Counted from the stretch's first letter, positions 25,948 to 34,793 are shown. The stretch is 64,000 nucleotides of DNA from Sphingobacterium sp. UGAL515B_05 (GCF_033097525.1 NZ_CP109907.1:3162001-3226000), one strand, 5' to 3'. Notes: a model not told the origin generated them from the letters alone. Numbers and translations are program-made.

Positions 25948-27922
25948 ATCTTCTCTTTATCTCGCTATGGTGAACAATTGTTTCCTTTGGTTTTGTTAAG
26001 GCTGCCAGCTGGCGTTTTGATTTTAACGTATCCGTTTTTGATTTTACAGAATCAGTCTTTTTTACATCTTTAATCTTTGGATCCACAACTTTTTTAGGTG
26101 CAGGAAGAAAATTCGCTTTATAAATGCGATCCTGAATATATTTTGGTGCAGTTATCGTGTCTTTGAGGTATTTCTCAACCATCATACTTGCGATAGGTCC
26201 TGCCCAGGTTCCACCGTAACCAGCATTTTCAACAAAGACAGCAATGGCAATTTTAGGGTTTTCTCTAGGTGCAAAAGCAAAGAAAACGGCATGGTTTTCT
26301 CCGTGTGGGTTTTGTGCTGTACCTGTTTTTCCGCACATTTCGATGCCTGGGATACGATTGGCCCAAGCGGTACCTTCGGGTGTATTGACAGCATCACTCA
26401 TCCCTTGGATAACAATAGGATAATACCGCTCATCCACGCCGGCACTGACTTTTTCGGTAAATTCCTTCTTGGCAATTTTCTGTGCGCCAATACCTTTAAT
26501 CAGATGGGGTCTATAATAAAAACCTTTGTTGGCAACGATAGCCATAATATTGGCCATTTGCAGGGGCGTTATACCCATTTCCCCTTGTCCAATAGATAAG
26601 GAGATATTGAAACTTGAACGCCATTTATCGTTACCATAGCGTTTGGTATAAAAATCTGACGTAGGTAGCAAACCTGGTTTTTCACCCGGCAGATCAATGC
26701 CTAGTTTATGACCAATTCCGAACTGTGTTACTGCATTGCGCCATAGATCGTATGCCTTAGGTCCCGAAAGCCCACGTCCGTCGATCATCTTAGCATAGGT
26801 AAATCCATAGTAGGTATTACAGGATACGGCTACAGATCGCTGTAATGTAGTTGAGCCATGATAGTGCGTACAGCCCATCCAGCCACGGCCACCACCATAG
26901 CTATATCCATGCGGGCAGAAAAATACCGTATTGCGATCAATAACACCGGCTTGCTGCGCAGTCAGTGCTGAAACAACCTTAAACACAGAGCCTGGGGGGT
27001 AAGAGGCTTGAATAGGACGGTTAAAAAGCGGTTTGGTGTCGTCTTTCAATAATTTCATATAATTATTGCCCGACTGTCTGCCGACCATCATGTTTGGATT
27101 GTAACTCGGGCTACTTACATACGCCAATATTTCACCTGTTGCAGGTTCAATAGCGACAATGGACCCCAATTTATTTTTCATGAGGTTTTCCCCTAGAATC
27201 TGTAGGTCCTTATCCAACGAGGAAACCAGTCCTTCCCCTGCAACAGCGAGTGTATCGTATTTCCCCTCCATAAATACTCCTTTCGGGCGGTTCAGCGCAT
27301 CAACCATTAAGTTGTTGACACCACGTTTTCCCCGAATAAGGTCTTCATAAGAACGTTCTACCCCACTGCGACCAATATAGTCACCACTACGATAAAACCC
27401 GTTGGAGCGTTCAATATCTTTATCATTTACCTCACTCACATAACCCAAAAATTGAGCCGCTATGCTATCGGGATAACTTCTGATTGTTCTTTTTTGGACA
27501 TAGAAACCACGAAATTGATATTGGTATTCTTGATATTGGGCCCATGTCCGTACAGAAAGCTGTTTTTCAAAAATGGATGCACGGTAAGGCGAGTGTACTC
27601 TTGCCTTTTCCATCCGTTTAATAAAGCCTTCCTTGTCAATGTCTATCAATTTGCAAAACAAAGCGGTGTCGATTTCTTTCACCTCACGTGGCGTAACCAT
27701 AAGGTCATATACCGGTTCGTTTTGAACTAATACCTTTCCCTTTCGGTCCAATATAACCCCTCTGGCCGGGTACACAATGACCTTGCGCATGACATTGCTG
27801 TTTGCGGAATGTATATAGGAATCGTCTATGATCTGTAAATAGAATAAGCGGGCTACCAAGGTCAATGTGATAGCAATAAAGATTCCCGAAACGACGTACT
27901 TACGCGCAAAAAAACTGTTCAT
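25940..27922 (-). CDS. mrdA: Penicillin-binding protein 2, elongation transpeptidase
   Basis: This 660-residue transpeptidase has one N-terminal membrane anchor (YVVSGIFIAITLTLVARLFYLQ). A dimerisation domain follows, then a transpeptidase domain with SVFK in PPGSVFKVVSALTA, SCN in VAVSCNTYYGF and KTG in MCGKTGTAQNPHG. It cross-links side-wall peptidoglycan in the rod complex. The C-terminal 50 residues are a Lys/Ser/Thr-rich low-complexity tail (VKKTDSVKSKTDTLKSKRQ) beyond the catalytic domain. It overlaps rodA by eight bases and follows mreD by 27 bases. Confidence 0.95.
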   Translation of the reverse strand: MNSFFARKYVVSGIFIAITLTLVARLFYLQIIDDSYIHSANSNVMRKVIVYPARGVILDRKGKVLVQNEPVYDLMVTPREVKEIDTALFCKLIDIDKEGFIKRMEKARVHSPYRASIFEKQLSVRTWAQYQEYQYQFRGFYVQKRTIRSYPDSIAAQFLGYVSEVNDKDIERSNGFYRSGDYIGRSGVERSYEDLIRGKRGVNNLMVDALNRPKGVFMEGKYDTLAVAGEGLVSSLDKDLQILGENLMKNKLGSIVAIEPATGEILAYVSSPSYNPNMMVGRQSGNNYMKLLKDDTKPLFNRPIQASYPPGSVFKVVSALTAQQAGVIDRNTVFFCPHGYSYGGGRGWMGCTHYHGSTTLQRSVAVSCNTYYGFTYAKMIDGRGLSGPKAYDLWRNAVTQFGIGHKLGIDLPGEKPGLLPTSDFYTKRYGNDKWRSSFNISLSIGQGEMGITPLQMANIMAIVANKGFYYRPHLIKGIGAQKIAKKEFTEKVSAGVDERYYPIVIQGMSDAVNTPEGTAWANRIPGIEMCGKTGTAQNPHGENHAVFFAFAPRENPKIAIAVFVENAGYGGTWAGPIASMMVEKYLKDTITAPKYIQDRIYKANFLPAPKKVVDPKIKDVKKTDSVKSKTDTLKSKRQLAALTKPKETIVHHSEIKRRYE

Positions 27923-27949
27923 AGAAATGAATTTCTATCCATCGATCTA

Positions 27950-28468
27950 CTACAACCGATCTTTCTTTTTGTAGAATAATATGCTAAATAATAGCATGAT
28001 AATTACTGTAAATATACAACTTAAAACTATACTCAATAAGGTGTATTGGATGTGCTGGAAGGAAAAAGATTCCAAGAGATACAAAAATGTATGATGGATC
28101 AATGTTCCGAAAAAGATGTAGGAAAAGAACCAGCGAATATTCATGAACCCCAACATCGGGGTAAAAAAAGATTCACGTTCTTCAACTTCGAGCGTAATTT
28201 TCATGAAGAAAATACGGAAGGCGGCCAATGCAACACAGGCTGCGGTATTGACACCAAGGGTATCATAAAATGAATCTACGGTAAGTCCCGTAAGAAATGC
28301 GATCAAATACACCAGGAAATTAGGTGTTCCTGTCGGAAGTAAAAAAATAAATAAGATATAAGGAAATGCAGCGACCAGATTGTAATAACCGATATTTTGA
28401 AATAGGAAAACTTGCATGCCTATCAAAACGATAAATCGAATAATATTAAATATTAAAATCCTAGCCAT
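27950..28468 (-). CDS. mreD: Rod shape-determining protein MreD
   Basis: This 172-residue integral membrane protein has five or six hydrophobic segments, ending in SIVLSCIFTVIIMLLFSILFYKKKDRL. Sequence conservation in MreD is low, so the call rests mainly on size, topology and position between mreC and mrdA. It overlaps the mreC end by eight bases. Confidence 0.85.
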   Translation of the reverse strand: MARILIFNIIRFIVLIGMQVFLFQNIGYYNLVAAFPYILFIFLLPTGTPNFLVYLIAFLTGLTVDSFYDTLGVNTAACVALAAFRIFFMKITLEVEERESFFTPMLGFMNIRWFFSYIFFGTLIHHTFLYLLESFSFQHIQYTLLSIVLSCIFTVIIMLLFSILFYKKKDRL

Positions 28469-29303
28469 TGTCCTTTGTCGATTCTTCTAGTGTCTTTAAT
28501 TCTTTATTTAACAGGTCTTTTACAACGTAGACATGTTGCAAATTGGAGAAATTGGTGCTCAACAATAGTCTAAGATCCAAAAAAGCGTCTCCTGAAGAAA
28601 TACCTGTCTGAATGACCGTTCCGACAAAAATTCCTTTTGGAAAATGTCCTGAATATCCAGAGGTATACACTTTGTCTCCTTTATTGACTTTGATATGGTT
28701 TGGAATTTCCTTGACCATTGCCGCACGGTAATCCATGCTATTGCCCCATACCAACGATCCGAAGACCTCGGTGTGGCCCAGTGTAACGGATATACGCGTA
28801 TCTGGATGCAATAGGGATTGAACGGTCGAGAAGTTGGGGGAAACATTCAATACAATACCAACTACCCCGTTGGGAGCGATAACACCCATACCTCGCTCTA
28901 TACCGTCTTTACTGCCTTTATCGAGTGTAATCGTATTTGCCTTTTGGTGGATGCTATTGTTGATGACATTCGCAATAATAAATTCGTAACGCCCAAACTC
29001 ACTGCTGTCGATTGCTGGGACAGGACCGATCTTGATGCTGTCAGTTGATCGATAGGCTTGTAAGTCCTTTCTTAATTGTGCATTTTCCTTTGCAAGTGCA
29101 TCGTTAGTCTCCCCGAGGTGCAGGTAGCTTTTCCAGGAATTGACCTTTGCGTACAGGCCTCCGATGATACTATTTGAAGAATTTAAAACAGAATTACGTT
29201 GGAAAGAATTGTTGGTGATCACCAAAAATAACGAGAATCCAAAAAATAGGATAAACCAGAAGAATGCATTGTATCGTCTCAGGAATAACCAAAGGTTTCT
29301 CAT
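28461..29303 (-). CDS. mreC: Rod shape-determining protein MreC
   Basis: This 280-residue protein has an N-terminal membrane anchor (YNAFFWFILFFGFSLFLVIT), a short coiled coil around residues 65-90 (NDALAKENAQLRKDLQAYRS) and a C-terminal beta domain with VIAPNGVVGIVLNVSPNFSTVQSL, the MreC core. It links cytoplasmic MreB to periplasmic PBP2. mreB lies 91 bases upstream, with a hairpin in the gap. Confidence 0.94.
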   Translation of the reverse strand: MRNLWLFLRRYNAFFWFILFFGFSLFLVITNNSFQRNSVLNSSNSIIGGLYAKVNSWKSYLHLGETNDALAKENAQLRKDLQAYRSTDSIKIGPVPAIDSSEFGRYEFIIANVINNSIHQKANTITLDKGSKDGIERGMGVIAPNGVVGIVLNVSPNFSTVQSLLHPDTRISVTLGHTEVFGSLVWGNSMDYRAAMVKEIPNHIKVNKGDKVYTSGYSGHFPKGIFVGTVIQTGISSGDAFLDLRLLLSTNFSNLQHVYVVKDLLNKELKTLEESTKDNG

Positions 29304-29330
29304 TTTTTAATGTGGGTATTTAATAAGCAA

Positions 29331-29360
29331 GCGATATAATAGTTTTGCATATTATATCGC
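29331..29360. repeat. Hairpin between mreB and mreC
   Basis: GCGATATAAT and ATTATATCGC form a perfect ten-base stem with a ten-base loop. No T-run follows on the minus strand, so it looks like a processing or stability element rather than a full terminator. It could lower mreC relative to mreB. Confidence 0.55.
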
Positions 29361-29394
29361 TCTTTAATAAAATATTGTTATTAATTATCGAACG

Positions 29395-30420
29395 TTATGA
29401 TTGCATCAAGAATTTAAATCGTCCAATATTTTTAAGTGCAATACCAGTCCCTCTTACGACAGCACGTAACGGATCTTCGGCAATATGTACTGGAAGTTTA
29501 GTTTTCGCTTGTATACGGCGGTCCAAACCGCGCAATAATGCACCACCACCGGTAAGATAAATACCTGTTTGATAAATATCCGCTGATAATTCTGGCGGAG
29601 TGATTTCAAGTGCTTTTAAGATCGCCTCTTCAATTTTTGAAATGGACTTATCTAGACAATGCGCTATTTCGGTGTAAGAAACAGTAATTTGCTTAGGAAC
29701 ACCTGTCATCAAATCACGGCCTTGCACAGCAAAATCTGCCGGTGGTTCCTGCAACTCAGGTAGGGCAGCACCGACTTCAATTTTGATTTTTTCTGCCGTA
29801 CGTTCACCGATCATGATGTTATGTTGTCTTCTGATGTATTGAACGATGTCAGAGTCGAAGTTATCACCAGCAACACGAATGGACTGGTCACATACAATAC
29901 CCGATAAAGCGATGACAGCAATTTCAGTGGTACCACCACCGATATCGATAATCATATTACCCATTGGTTCTTCCACGTCAATTCCGATTCCAACAGCAGC
30001 AGCCATGGGTTCGTGAATTAAATAGACTTCTTTGGCACCCGCAATTTCTGCTGAATCGCGCACAGCTCTTTTCTCTACTTCCGTAATACCGGAAGGAATA
30101 CAAACAACCATACGTAGGGAAGGGAAAAACCAGCTCTTACCATTGTTCACCAATTTCACCATCCCTCTGATCAGGTGCTCAGCTGCCGTAAAATCAGCGA
30201 TTACTCCATCACGTAAAGGACGTACTGTCTTTATATTGTCGTGTGTTTTACCCTCCATTTGCATGGCCTGGCGACCAATGGCGATCACTTTGTTTGTGGT
30301 GCGGTCAAATGCAACAATAGAAGGTTCATCCACTACTACTTTGTCATTATGAATTATTAGGGTATTTGCAGTACCCAAGTCAATCGCAACTTCTTGCGTA
30401 AACCAATTAAATAAGCCCAT
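29395..30420 (-). CDS. mreB: Rod shape-determining actin homologue MreB
   Basis: This 341-residue bacterial actin has the phosphate-1 motif VAIDLGTANTLI (about 11-22), the interdomain and phosphate-2 motif MIIDIGGGTTEIAVI near residue 157, and the adenosine motif GIYLTGGGALLRGLD near residue 287. It forms membrane-bound filaments that direct side-wall synthesis. It is the first gene of the rod operon, with its own promoter element at 30454-30461. Confidence 0.98.
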   Translation of the reverse strand: MGLFNWFTQEVAIDLGTANTLIIHNDKVVVDEPSIVAFDRTTNKVIAIGRQAMQMEGKTHDNIKTVRPLRDGVIADFTAAEHLIRGMVKLVNNGKSWFFPSLRMVVCIPSGITEVEKRAVRDSAEIAGAKEVYLIHEPMAAAVGIGIDVEEPMGNMIIDIGGGTTEIAVIALSGIVCDQSIRVAGDNFDSDIVQYIRRQHNIMIGERTAEKIKIEVGAALPELQEPPADFAVQGRDLMTGVPKQITVSYTEIAHCLDKSISKIEEAILKALEITPPELSADIYQTGIYLTGGGALLRGLDRRIQAKTKLPVHIAEDPLRAVVRGTGIALKNIGRFKFLMQS

Positions 30421-30453
30421 CTGCTAATCCTTAAGCTATTTTAAAATAATATG

Positions 30454-30461
30454 CAAACCTA
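30454..30461 (-). promoter_or_regulatory. -7 promoter element of the mre operon
   Basis: On the minus strand TAGGTTTG matches TAnnTTTG, 33 bases before the mreB ATG. No clear -33 element is present. Confidence 0.5.
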
Positions 30462-30782
30462 CACAAAAAAAATTAATCTTTTTGAGGTTATACATCAAAA
30501 AAAACTACATTCTGAAAGTAAATTCTATCTGGAAAAAACTGTCTTTAAATTTAACGAATATAATCTGTAATTCTTACGTTCCAGGGGAAGTTATTTTTAA
30601 TTGGATGCGGTGTTAAAAAAGAATTAAGCCGGTGTTTTTGAAATCATTGACTCCGAGAAGAAAGAATCCAATCGGGAAAAGGTGGTTTTGACAACTATCT
30701 GGAGAGGGCTGTTGTTTCGAAGTGTTTCTACAGTCTGTTATTACATGTTTTTAGCGAGTGGATTAAACAGGTAAAATAGGGG

Positions 30783-30818
30783 TAAAAAACAACGCCATTA
30801 TCACTTGGGATAATGGCG
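30783..30818 (-). terminator. Terminator of the NADH dehydrogenase gene
   Basis: On the minus strand CGCCATTATC pairs with GATAATGGCG (ten base pairs, six-base loop), followed closely by a run of Ts (TTGTTTTTTA). It lies about 45 bases after the gene's stop. Confidence 0.85.
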
Positions 30819-30860
30819 CTGTTGGGTATTGAAATAGTTTATATAGACTCCAATAGAAAG

Positions 30861-32171
30861 CTATTGTGCTGTTTCTGCCTGCTGTTTTTCTGGAGTTGGT
30901 TCATCATATTTGTGGAAGATCAAACGCACACCACTGTTTTTGGTGAAAAATTTGATCGACCAGTTTACGAATGTGATCAATTTATTTCTGAATCCATAGA
31001 TGGACATCAAGTGGACAAACATCCAGGTCATCCAGCCAAAGAATCCATTGAAATGGATTTTTCCCATGTCAACGACAGCTTTATTACGACCTACCGTAGC
31101 CATGGATCCTTTGTCGAAATAGTTGAATTTCTCAGTTGGTTGATTGGACATTGTTTGAAGAATATGTTTGGCAACATAAGCTCCCTGTTGCTGAGCCACC
31201 GGGGCAACACCTGGTAGGCCGCGAGGAAGATCATCTGTGATAAATGCCGAAACATCACCAATGGCATAAACACCTGGCATATCAATAACACGGCATTGAT
31301 CGTCTGTCTGTATACGGTTGCCTCGTTGGATAATCTCCTTTTTGAAACCATTTGGATATTGCCCAGCTACACCTGCTCCCCAGATAACCGTTTTTGTTTC
31401 AATGCTTCTGCCATCGGCGAACGTAATTGAATTGCCATCATATCCGGTTACCTGAACATTCAATAATACTTCTACACCTAAATCTTTGAGGTACTTTTCT
31501 GAATCTTTAGAAGATTTTTCAGATAAGTTAGCCAATACTTTTGGAAGTCCTTCAACCAGGTAAACCGACATCTCAGATTTTTTCAATTCTGGATAATCTT
31601 TCTCAAGAACATTGTTTTTGATCTCTGCGATTGCCCCCGAAAGTTCAACACCTGTTGGACCACCCCCAACAATTACAAAATTCAAATTAGCTTTACGATC
31701 AGCAGGGTTTTCTATACGTACTGCTTCTTCGAGATTCTGTAAAACATAGCTTCGAATATTTAATGCTTCTTGTATGTTTTTCATCGGCAAAGCATATTTT
31801 GTGATTTGTTGATTGCCGAAGAAGTTCGTCGTAGCACCTGTAGCAACAATTAAATAATCATAGTCAAAATCACCAACATCTGTTCTTACAATCTTAGCCT
31901 CGTTGTCAACGCTTTTTACGTCAGCAAGTCTAAAATGAAAGTTGTCTTGGCCTTTGAACATTTTGCGGACAGGGAAGGAGATAGAGTCCGCTGAAAGAGT
32001 ACCCGTGGCAACTTGGTACATCAATGGTTGAAAAGTATGAAAGTTATTTCTGTCCAGCAACAGAACTTCAACTTCCTTATTTTTAAGCTTTTTAGCAACT
32101 TCAATTCCTCCAAATCCAGCACCAATAATGATTACTCTTGGGAATTTTCTATTTGAACTATTGCTTGGCAT
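30861..32171 (-). CDS. Type II NADH:quinone oxidoreductase (NDH-2)
   Basis: This 436-residue flavoprotein has two Rossmann motifs: the FAD site VIIGAGFGGIEVAKKL near residue 14 and the NADH site FVIVGGGPTGVELSGAIAE near residue 165. A conserved GVYAIGDVSAF follows near residue 300. The C-terminal part (about 365-415, HFNGFFGWMTWMFVHLMSIYGFRNKL) is the amphipathic membrane-binding region of NDH-2. It passes electrons from NADH to menaquinone without pumping protons. It is a single gene with its own terminator. Confidence 0.93.
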   Translation of the reverse strand: MPSNSSNRKFPRVIIIGAGFGGIEVAKKLKNKEVEVLLLDRNNFHTFQPLMYQVATGTLSADSISFPVRKMFKGQDNFHFRLADVKSVDNEAKIVRTDVGDFDYDYLIVATGATTNFFGNQQITKYALPMKNIQEALNIRSYVLQNLEEAVRIENPADRKANLNFVIVGGGPTGVELSGAIAEIKNNVLEKDYPELKKSEMSVYLVEGLPKVLANLSEKSSKDSEKYLKDLGVEVLLNVQVTGYDGNSITFADGRSIETKTVIWGAGVAGQYPNGFKKEIIQRGNRIQTDDQCRVIDMPGVYAIGDVSAFITDDLPRGLPGVAPVAQQQGAYVAKHILQTMSNQPTEKFNYFDKGSMATVGRNKAVVDMGKIHFNGFFGWMTWMFVHLMSIYGFRNKLITFVNWSIKFFTKNSGVRLIFHKYDEPTPEKQQAETAQ

Positions 32172-32384
32172 ATTTTTAATAGTTTGTTGTAAAAATTCGG
32201 TACAATCGAATTAAGCTGCAAATATCTTAAATTTTGACTCAAAAAGCTAAAAAATATTTATTTATTGTGCTGATATGTTGTGAATTTTATTGTAAAGTAG
32301 CTAATTCTTTCAATAATATGTTTTGTACTTGTTTGATTTTTAGTTCTTTATGATGGATATTGCTATCTCAAAAAAAAATCGATT
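32172..32384. other. Non-coding gap between ferredoxin terminator and NDH-2
   Basis: AT-rich sequence upstream of the NADH dehydrogenase gene. I see no gene and no convincing promoter match. Confidence 0.5.
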
Positions 32385-32429
32385 AATAGTGTTATCATTG
32401 TGTATTTTATACACAATGATAACACTATT
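32385..32429 (-). terminator. Long perfect hairpin terminator of the marR-reductase-ferredoxin operon
   Basis: Two perfectly complementary 21-base arms (32385-32405 and 32409-32429) flank a three-base loop. Downstream on the minus strand the sequence continues CGATTTTTTTTT. The ferredoxin stop codon (32427-32425) is inside the arm, so the stem is entered while the last codons are being translated. Confidence 0.9.
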
Positions 32430-32757
32430 GTAGTGCGCCTTTTATCTTGATTTTCATACCGTTGTTGTTATTGTGCAGATAAAGCTGACAGGCAAGACGG
32501 CTTTGATCATCGGCATCCGGGAGCGTGTCCAGCATGTCGAGCTCCTGATCACTCGCTGAAGGAAGCGTATCCAGGCCTTCGACAACTTCGATATGACAGG
32601 TAGCGCACAGCGCCATACCTCCACAAGTGGCCAGAATTTCATATTCGGATGCCTTTAAAATCTCCATGAGTGAAAGATTGATATCGGTAGGAACCTCCAG
32701 CGTATTTTCGGTCCCATCACGATCAATAACAGTGACATGAATTAAATTATCGTCCAT
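32425..32757 (-). CDS. [2Fe-2S] ferredoxin (adrenodoxin-like)
   Basis: This 110-residue ferredoxin has the cluster ligands Cys45, Cys51, Cys54 and Cys90 (C-x5-C-x2-C-x35-C, in ATCGGMALCATC and RLACQLYL), the pattern of vertebrate-type adrenodoxin and bacterial putidaredoxin. It carries single electrons. Its gene starts two bases after the reductase gene, which probably reduces it. The final electron acceptor is not encoded nearby. Confidence 0.94.
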   Translation of the reverse strand: MDDNLIHVTVIDRDGTENTLEVPTDINLSLMEILKASEYEILATCGGMALCATCHIEVVEGLDTLPSASDQELDMLDTLPDADDQSRLACQLYLHNNNNGMKIKIKGALQ

Positions 32758-32759
32758 GG

Positions 32760-33764
32760 CTAGAATGTATTTATACCGTTTACAGTGGTGTATTTGAATG
32801 TCAATTTTTGATCTGGGTAGACAAATTTAAAAGCACTTTGACACATCAGTGCAGCCTCATGGTACCCGCAGAGAATGAGTTTCAGTTTGCCTGGATAGGT
32901 GTTGATGTCTCCAATTGCATAGATCCGCTCGATATTGGTTGAATAATCAAACGTATTGACCTCTATCGCATTTTTATCGATATTTAATCCCCAATCTGCG
33001 ATTGGACCAAGCTTCGGCGTAAGACCATATAAGGGAATAAAATAGTCTGCATCTGTTGCGATGACTTCTTTTTCTTTATTGGTTGTTTCAACATGGGACA
33101 AGTAGCCATTGCCATGAATATTGGTCAGATTGTGCGATAATAATAAGTTGATCTTACCCTGTTGGGCCAATTTGAAAACCTTTTCAGCTGAGTCCGGAGC
33201 GCCCCTGAAGGAGTCACTTCGGTGGATTAACGTGACCTGTTGCGCAATATCTGCGAGATGGAAGGTCCAATCGAGCGCGGAATCACCGCCACCGGCAATG
33301 ACGATTTTTTTATCCCGGTACTTGGCAGGGTCTTTTACCATATAATCTACGCCTTTTCCTTCAAAGAGATGAAGATTTGGAATTTCGGGCTTGCGTGGTT
33401 CAAAGCAACCTAAGCCTCCGGCGATGACAATAACCTGTGTATGAACCATCGTATGATCATTGGTTTCTACAATAAAAGAACCGTCGTCCTGTTTTGTTAT
33501 ATGTTCCACACGCTCACCTAAGGTGAATGTGGGGGCAAAGGGTTTAATCTGTTCAAGCTGTTTATCGATCAACTCCTGCGCAGTGATACTTGGATAACCA
33601 GGAATGTCGTAGATAGGCTTATGGGGGTAGATCTCCGAAAGTTGACCGCCCACTTGGGGTAACACATCAATCAAATGGCAGCGCATTTTTAAAAGCCCGG
33701 CTTCAAAAACTGCGAATAGGCCAACAGGTCCTGCTCCGATGATACAGATATCCGTATTTATCAT
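32760..33764 (-). CDS. Thioredoxin-reductase-like ferredoxin-NAD(P)H reductase
   Basis: This 334-residue flavoprotein has the FAD motif CIIGAGPVGLFAVFEAGLL near the start, the NAD(P) motif VIAGGGDSALDWTFHLADIA near residue 155 and the C-terminal FAD motif IYAIGDINTYPGKLKLILCGYHEAALMC. The redox CxxC of thioredoxin reductases is absent, which points to the ferredoxin-NADP reductase type 2 family. Placement directly before a [2Fe-2S] ferredoxin supports that. It is cotranscribed with marR (two-base gap) and the ferredoxin. Confidence 0.92.
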   Translation of the reverse strand: MINTDICIIGAGPVGLFAVFEAGLLKMRCHLIDVLPQVGGQLSEIYPHKPIYDIPGYPSITAQELIDKQLEQIKPFAPTFTLGERVEHITKQDDGSFIVETNDHTMVHTQVIVIAGGLGCFEPRKPEIPNLHLFEGKGVDYMVKDPAKYRDKKIVIAGGGDSALDWTFHLADIAQQVTLIHRSDSFRGAPDSAEKVFKLAQQGKINLLLSHNLTNIHGNGYLSHVETTNKEKEVIATDADYFIPLYGLTPKLGPIADWGLNIDKNAIEVNTFDYSTNIERIYAIGDINTYPGKLKLILCGYHEAALMCQSAFKFVYPDQKLTFKYTTVNGINTF

Positions 33765-33766
33765 AG

Positions 33767-34204
33767 CTATTCTATATTTAAATTGTTATATATTGTATTC
33801 AAAATTCTTGTGAAAGCTTCGAAATCTTCGTCCGTTAGATTTTCCCAGGCCTTCATGCGAATCTCCGCGACAATCGGCGTAAGCGATGCTACTTTTAATT
33901 TCCCTTCTTCGGTCAAATGGAGGTAGAGACTCCGACGGTCTGTTTCATCGGTAATCCGCTCAGCCAGATTTTTTTTAAGAAGGATATCTACGATCCGTGT
34001 GAGTGTGGGCTGGTCTTTTCCGCAGCGCTTGGCCAGTTCTTTTTGTGAAAGTTGATCTGTTTCGTACAAAGCCTTTAAAATGGTCCATTGGTCTACAGTA
34101 ATATCAAATCCTTTCTCGGCAAAAGAAGATTGGGCGAACTGTTTTACTTTCTTGGCTGTTTGGTCCAAGATGAAGGAGTAGCGGTCAAATTTTTCGTTTA
34201 GCAT
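33767..34204 (-). CDS. MarR family transcriptional regulator (of the reductase-ferredoxin operon)
   Basis: This 145-residue regulator has a winged helix: QLSQKELAKRCGKDQPTLTRIVDILLKKNLAERITDETDRRSLYLHLTEEG, with the DxRxx wing motif. I chose the ATG at 34204 (MLNEKFDRYSFILDQ), since the transcript is predicted to start near 34216; the longer reading would begin upstream of that. It heads the operon with the reductase and ferredoxin and probably represses it. A near-palindrome overlaps the promoter. Confidence 0.92.
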   Translation of the reverse strand: MLNEKFDRYSFILDQTAKKVKQFAQSSFAEKGFDITVDQWTILKALYETDQLSQKELAKRCGKDQPTLTRIVDILLKKNLAERITDETDRRSLYLHLTEEGKLKVASLTPIVAEIRMKAWENLTDEDFEAFTRILNTIYNNLNIE

Positions 34205-34208
34205 ACAA

Positions 34209-34228
34209 ATATTTAGTACACCAAATAT
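34209..34228. promoter_or_regulatory. Candidate MarR operator
   Basis: The 20-base imperfect palindrome ATATTTAGTACACCAAATAT overlaps the -7 element of the marR promoter. AATATTTAGT also recurs upstream of the -7 element (34236-34245), a second possible contact. Position and symmetry suggest an autoregulatory site. Confidence 0.5.
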
Positions 34229-34251
34229 ATTCAAAATATTTAGTGTGACAA
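34222..34251 (-). promoter_or_regulatory. Promoter of the marR-reductase-ferredoxin operon
   Basis: On the minus strand TTG (34251-34249), a 19-base spacer and TATATTTG (34229-34222) fit the Bacteroidota consensus. Confidence 0.68.
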
Positions 34252-34267
34252 GTAATTTGAATGCAAT

Positions 34268-34299
34268 AAAAAAGGGCGTTCATTCGAACGCCCTTTTTT
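34268..34299. terminator. Bidirectional terminator, probably the original secDF terminator
   Basis: GGGCGTTC/GAACGCCC (eight base pairs, ATTC loop) is flanked by A- and T-runs. Without the IS it would lie about 22 bases after the secF stop. The IS now separates them by 1.38 kb. Confidence 0.9.
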
Positions 34300-34311
34300 A
34301 TTTTATCAATA

Positions 34312-34336
34312 TGTCTCGTCCTGAAATATCGATACA
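34312..34336 (+). repeat. Left terminal inverted repeat of the IS
   Basis: It starts TGTCTCGTCCTGAAA and matches the complement of the right end at 22 of 25 positions. Confidence 0.9.
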
Positions 34337-34350
34337 CAAAAAGAATCGTT

Positions 34351-34779
34351 ATGGAAGAAGGAACAAATTATGTAAAGCGGACTCAGCGTGATTACACTTT
34401 AACATTGAAGCTGAATGTCGTTAAAGAGATTGAATCGGGGAAATTGACACTCTCCCAAGCTCAAAAACAGTATGGCATCCAGGGAGATAGCACTATTCGC
34501 AAATGGTTAAAAAAATATGGTAACTTTGATTGGGAGAATCAAATACCATCCAATATGGCAAAGTCACCAGAACAGCGCATTTTAGAACTGGAAGCCAAAG
34601 TCAGACTGCTGGAGAAGCAAAAGGCTCAACTTGAGCATCAGAATCACATCGCTGATTCCAAAGCGATCATCTTTGACATGATGATCGATATTGCAGAAAA
34701 AGAATATAAAATCGACGTAAGAAAAAACTTGAAACCCGCGCAATCAATCGTTTCCGGCAAGAAAAACAAGAAAGCCTAA
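34351..34779 (+). CDS. IS3-family transposase OrfA
   Basis: This 142-residue DNA-binding subunit has the helix-turn-helix LTLSQAQKQYGIQGDSTIRKWLKKYG (about 31-56) and a leucine-zipper-like coiled coil (ILELEAKVRLLEKQKAQLEHQ, about 76-96). Its frame is followed by orfB in the -1 frame. A GAAAAAC run at 34761-34767 in the last codons is a plausible slippage site for making the OrfAB transposase. Confidence 0.92.
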   Translation: MEEGTNYVKRTQRDYTLTLKLNVVKEIESGKLTLSQAQKQYGIQGDSTIRKWLKKYGNFDWENQIPSNMAKSPEQRILELEAKVRLLEKQKAQLEHQNHIADSKAIIFDMMIDIAEKEYKIDVRKNLKPAQSIVSGKKNKKA

Positions 34780-34793
34780 GTTTTACTTGTGGA

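Larger units (their letters stand above)
30421..30860. other. 440-base gap between mreB and the NADH dehydrogenase gene
   Basis: No open frame here looks coding. It holds the mreB -7 element close to mreB and the terminator of the NADH dehydrogenase gene at 30783-30818. The middle 300 bases, AT-rich, show nothing I can interpret. Confidence 0.6.
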
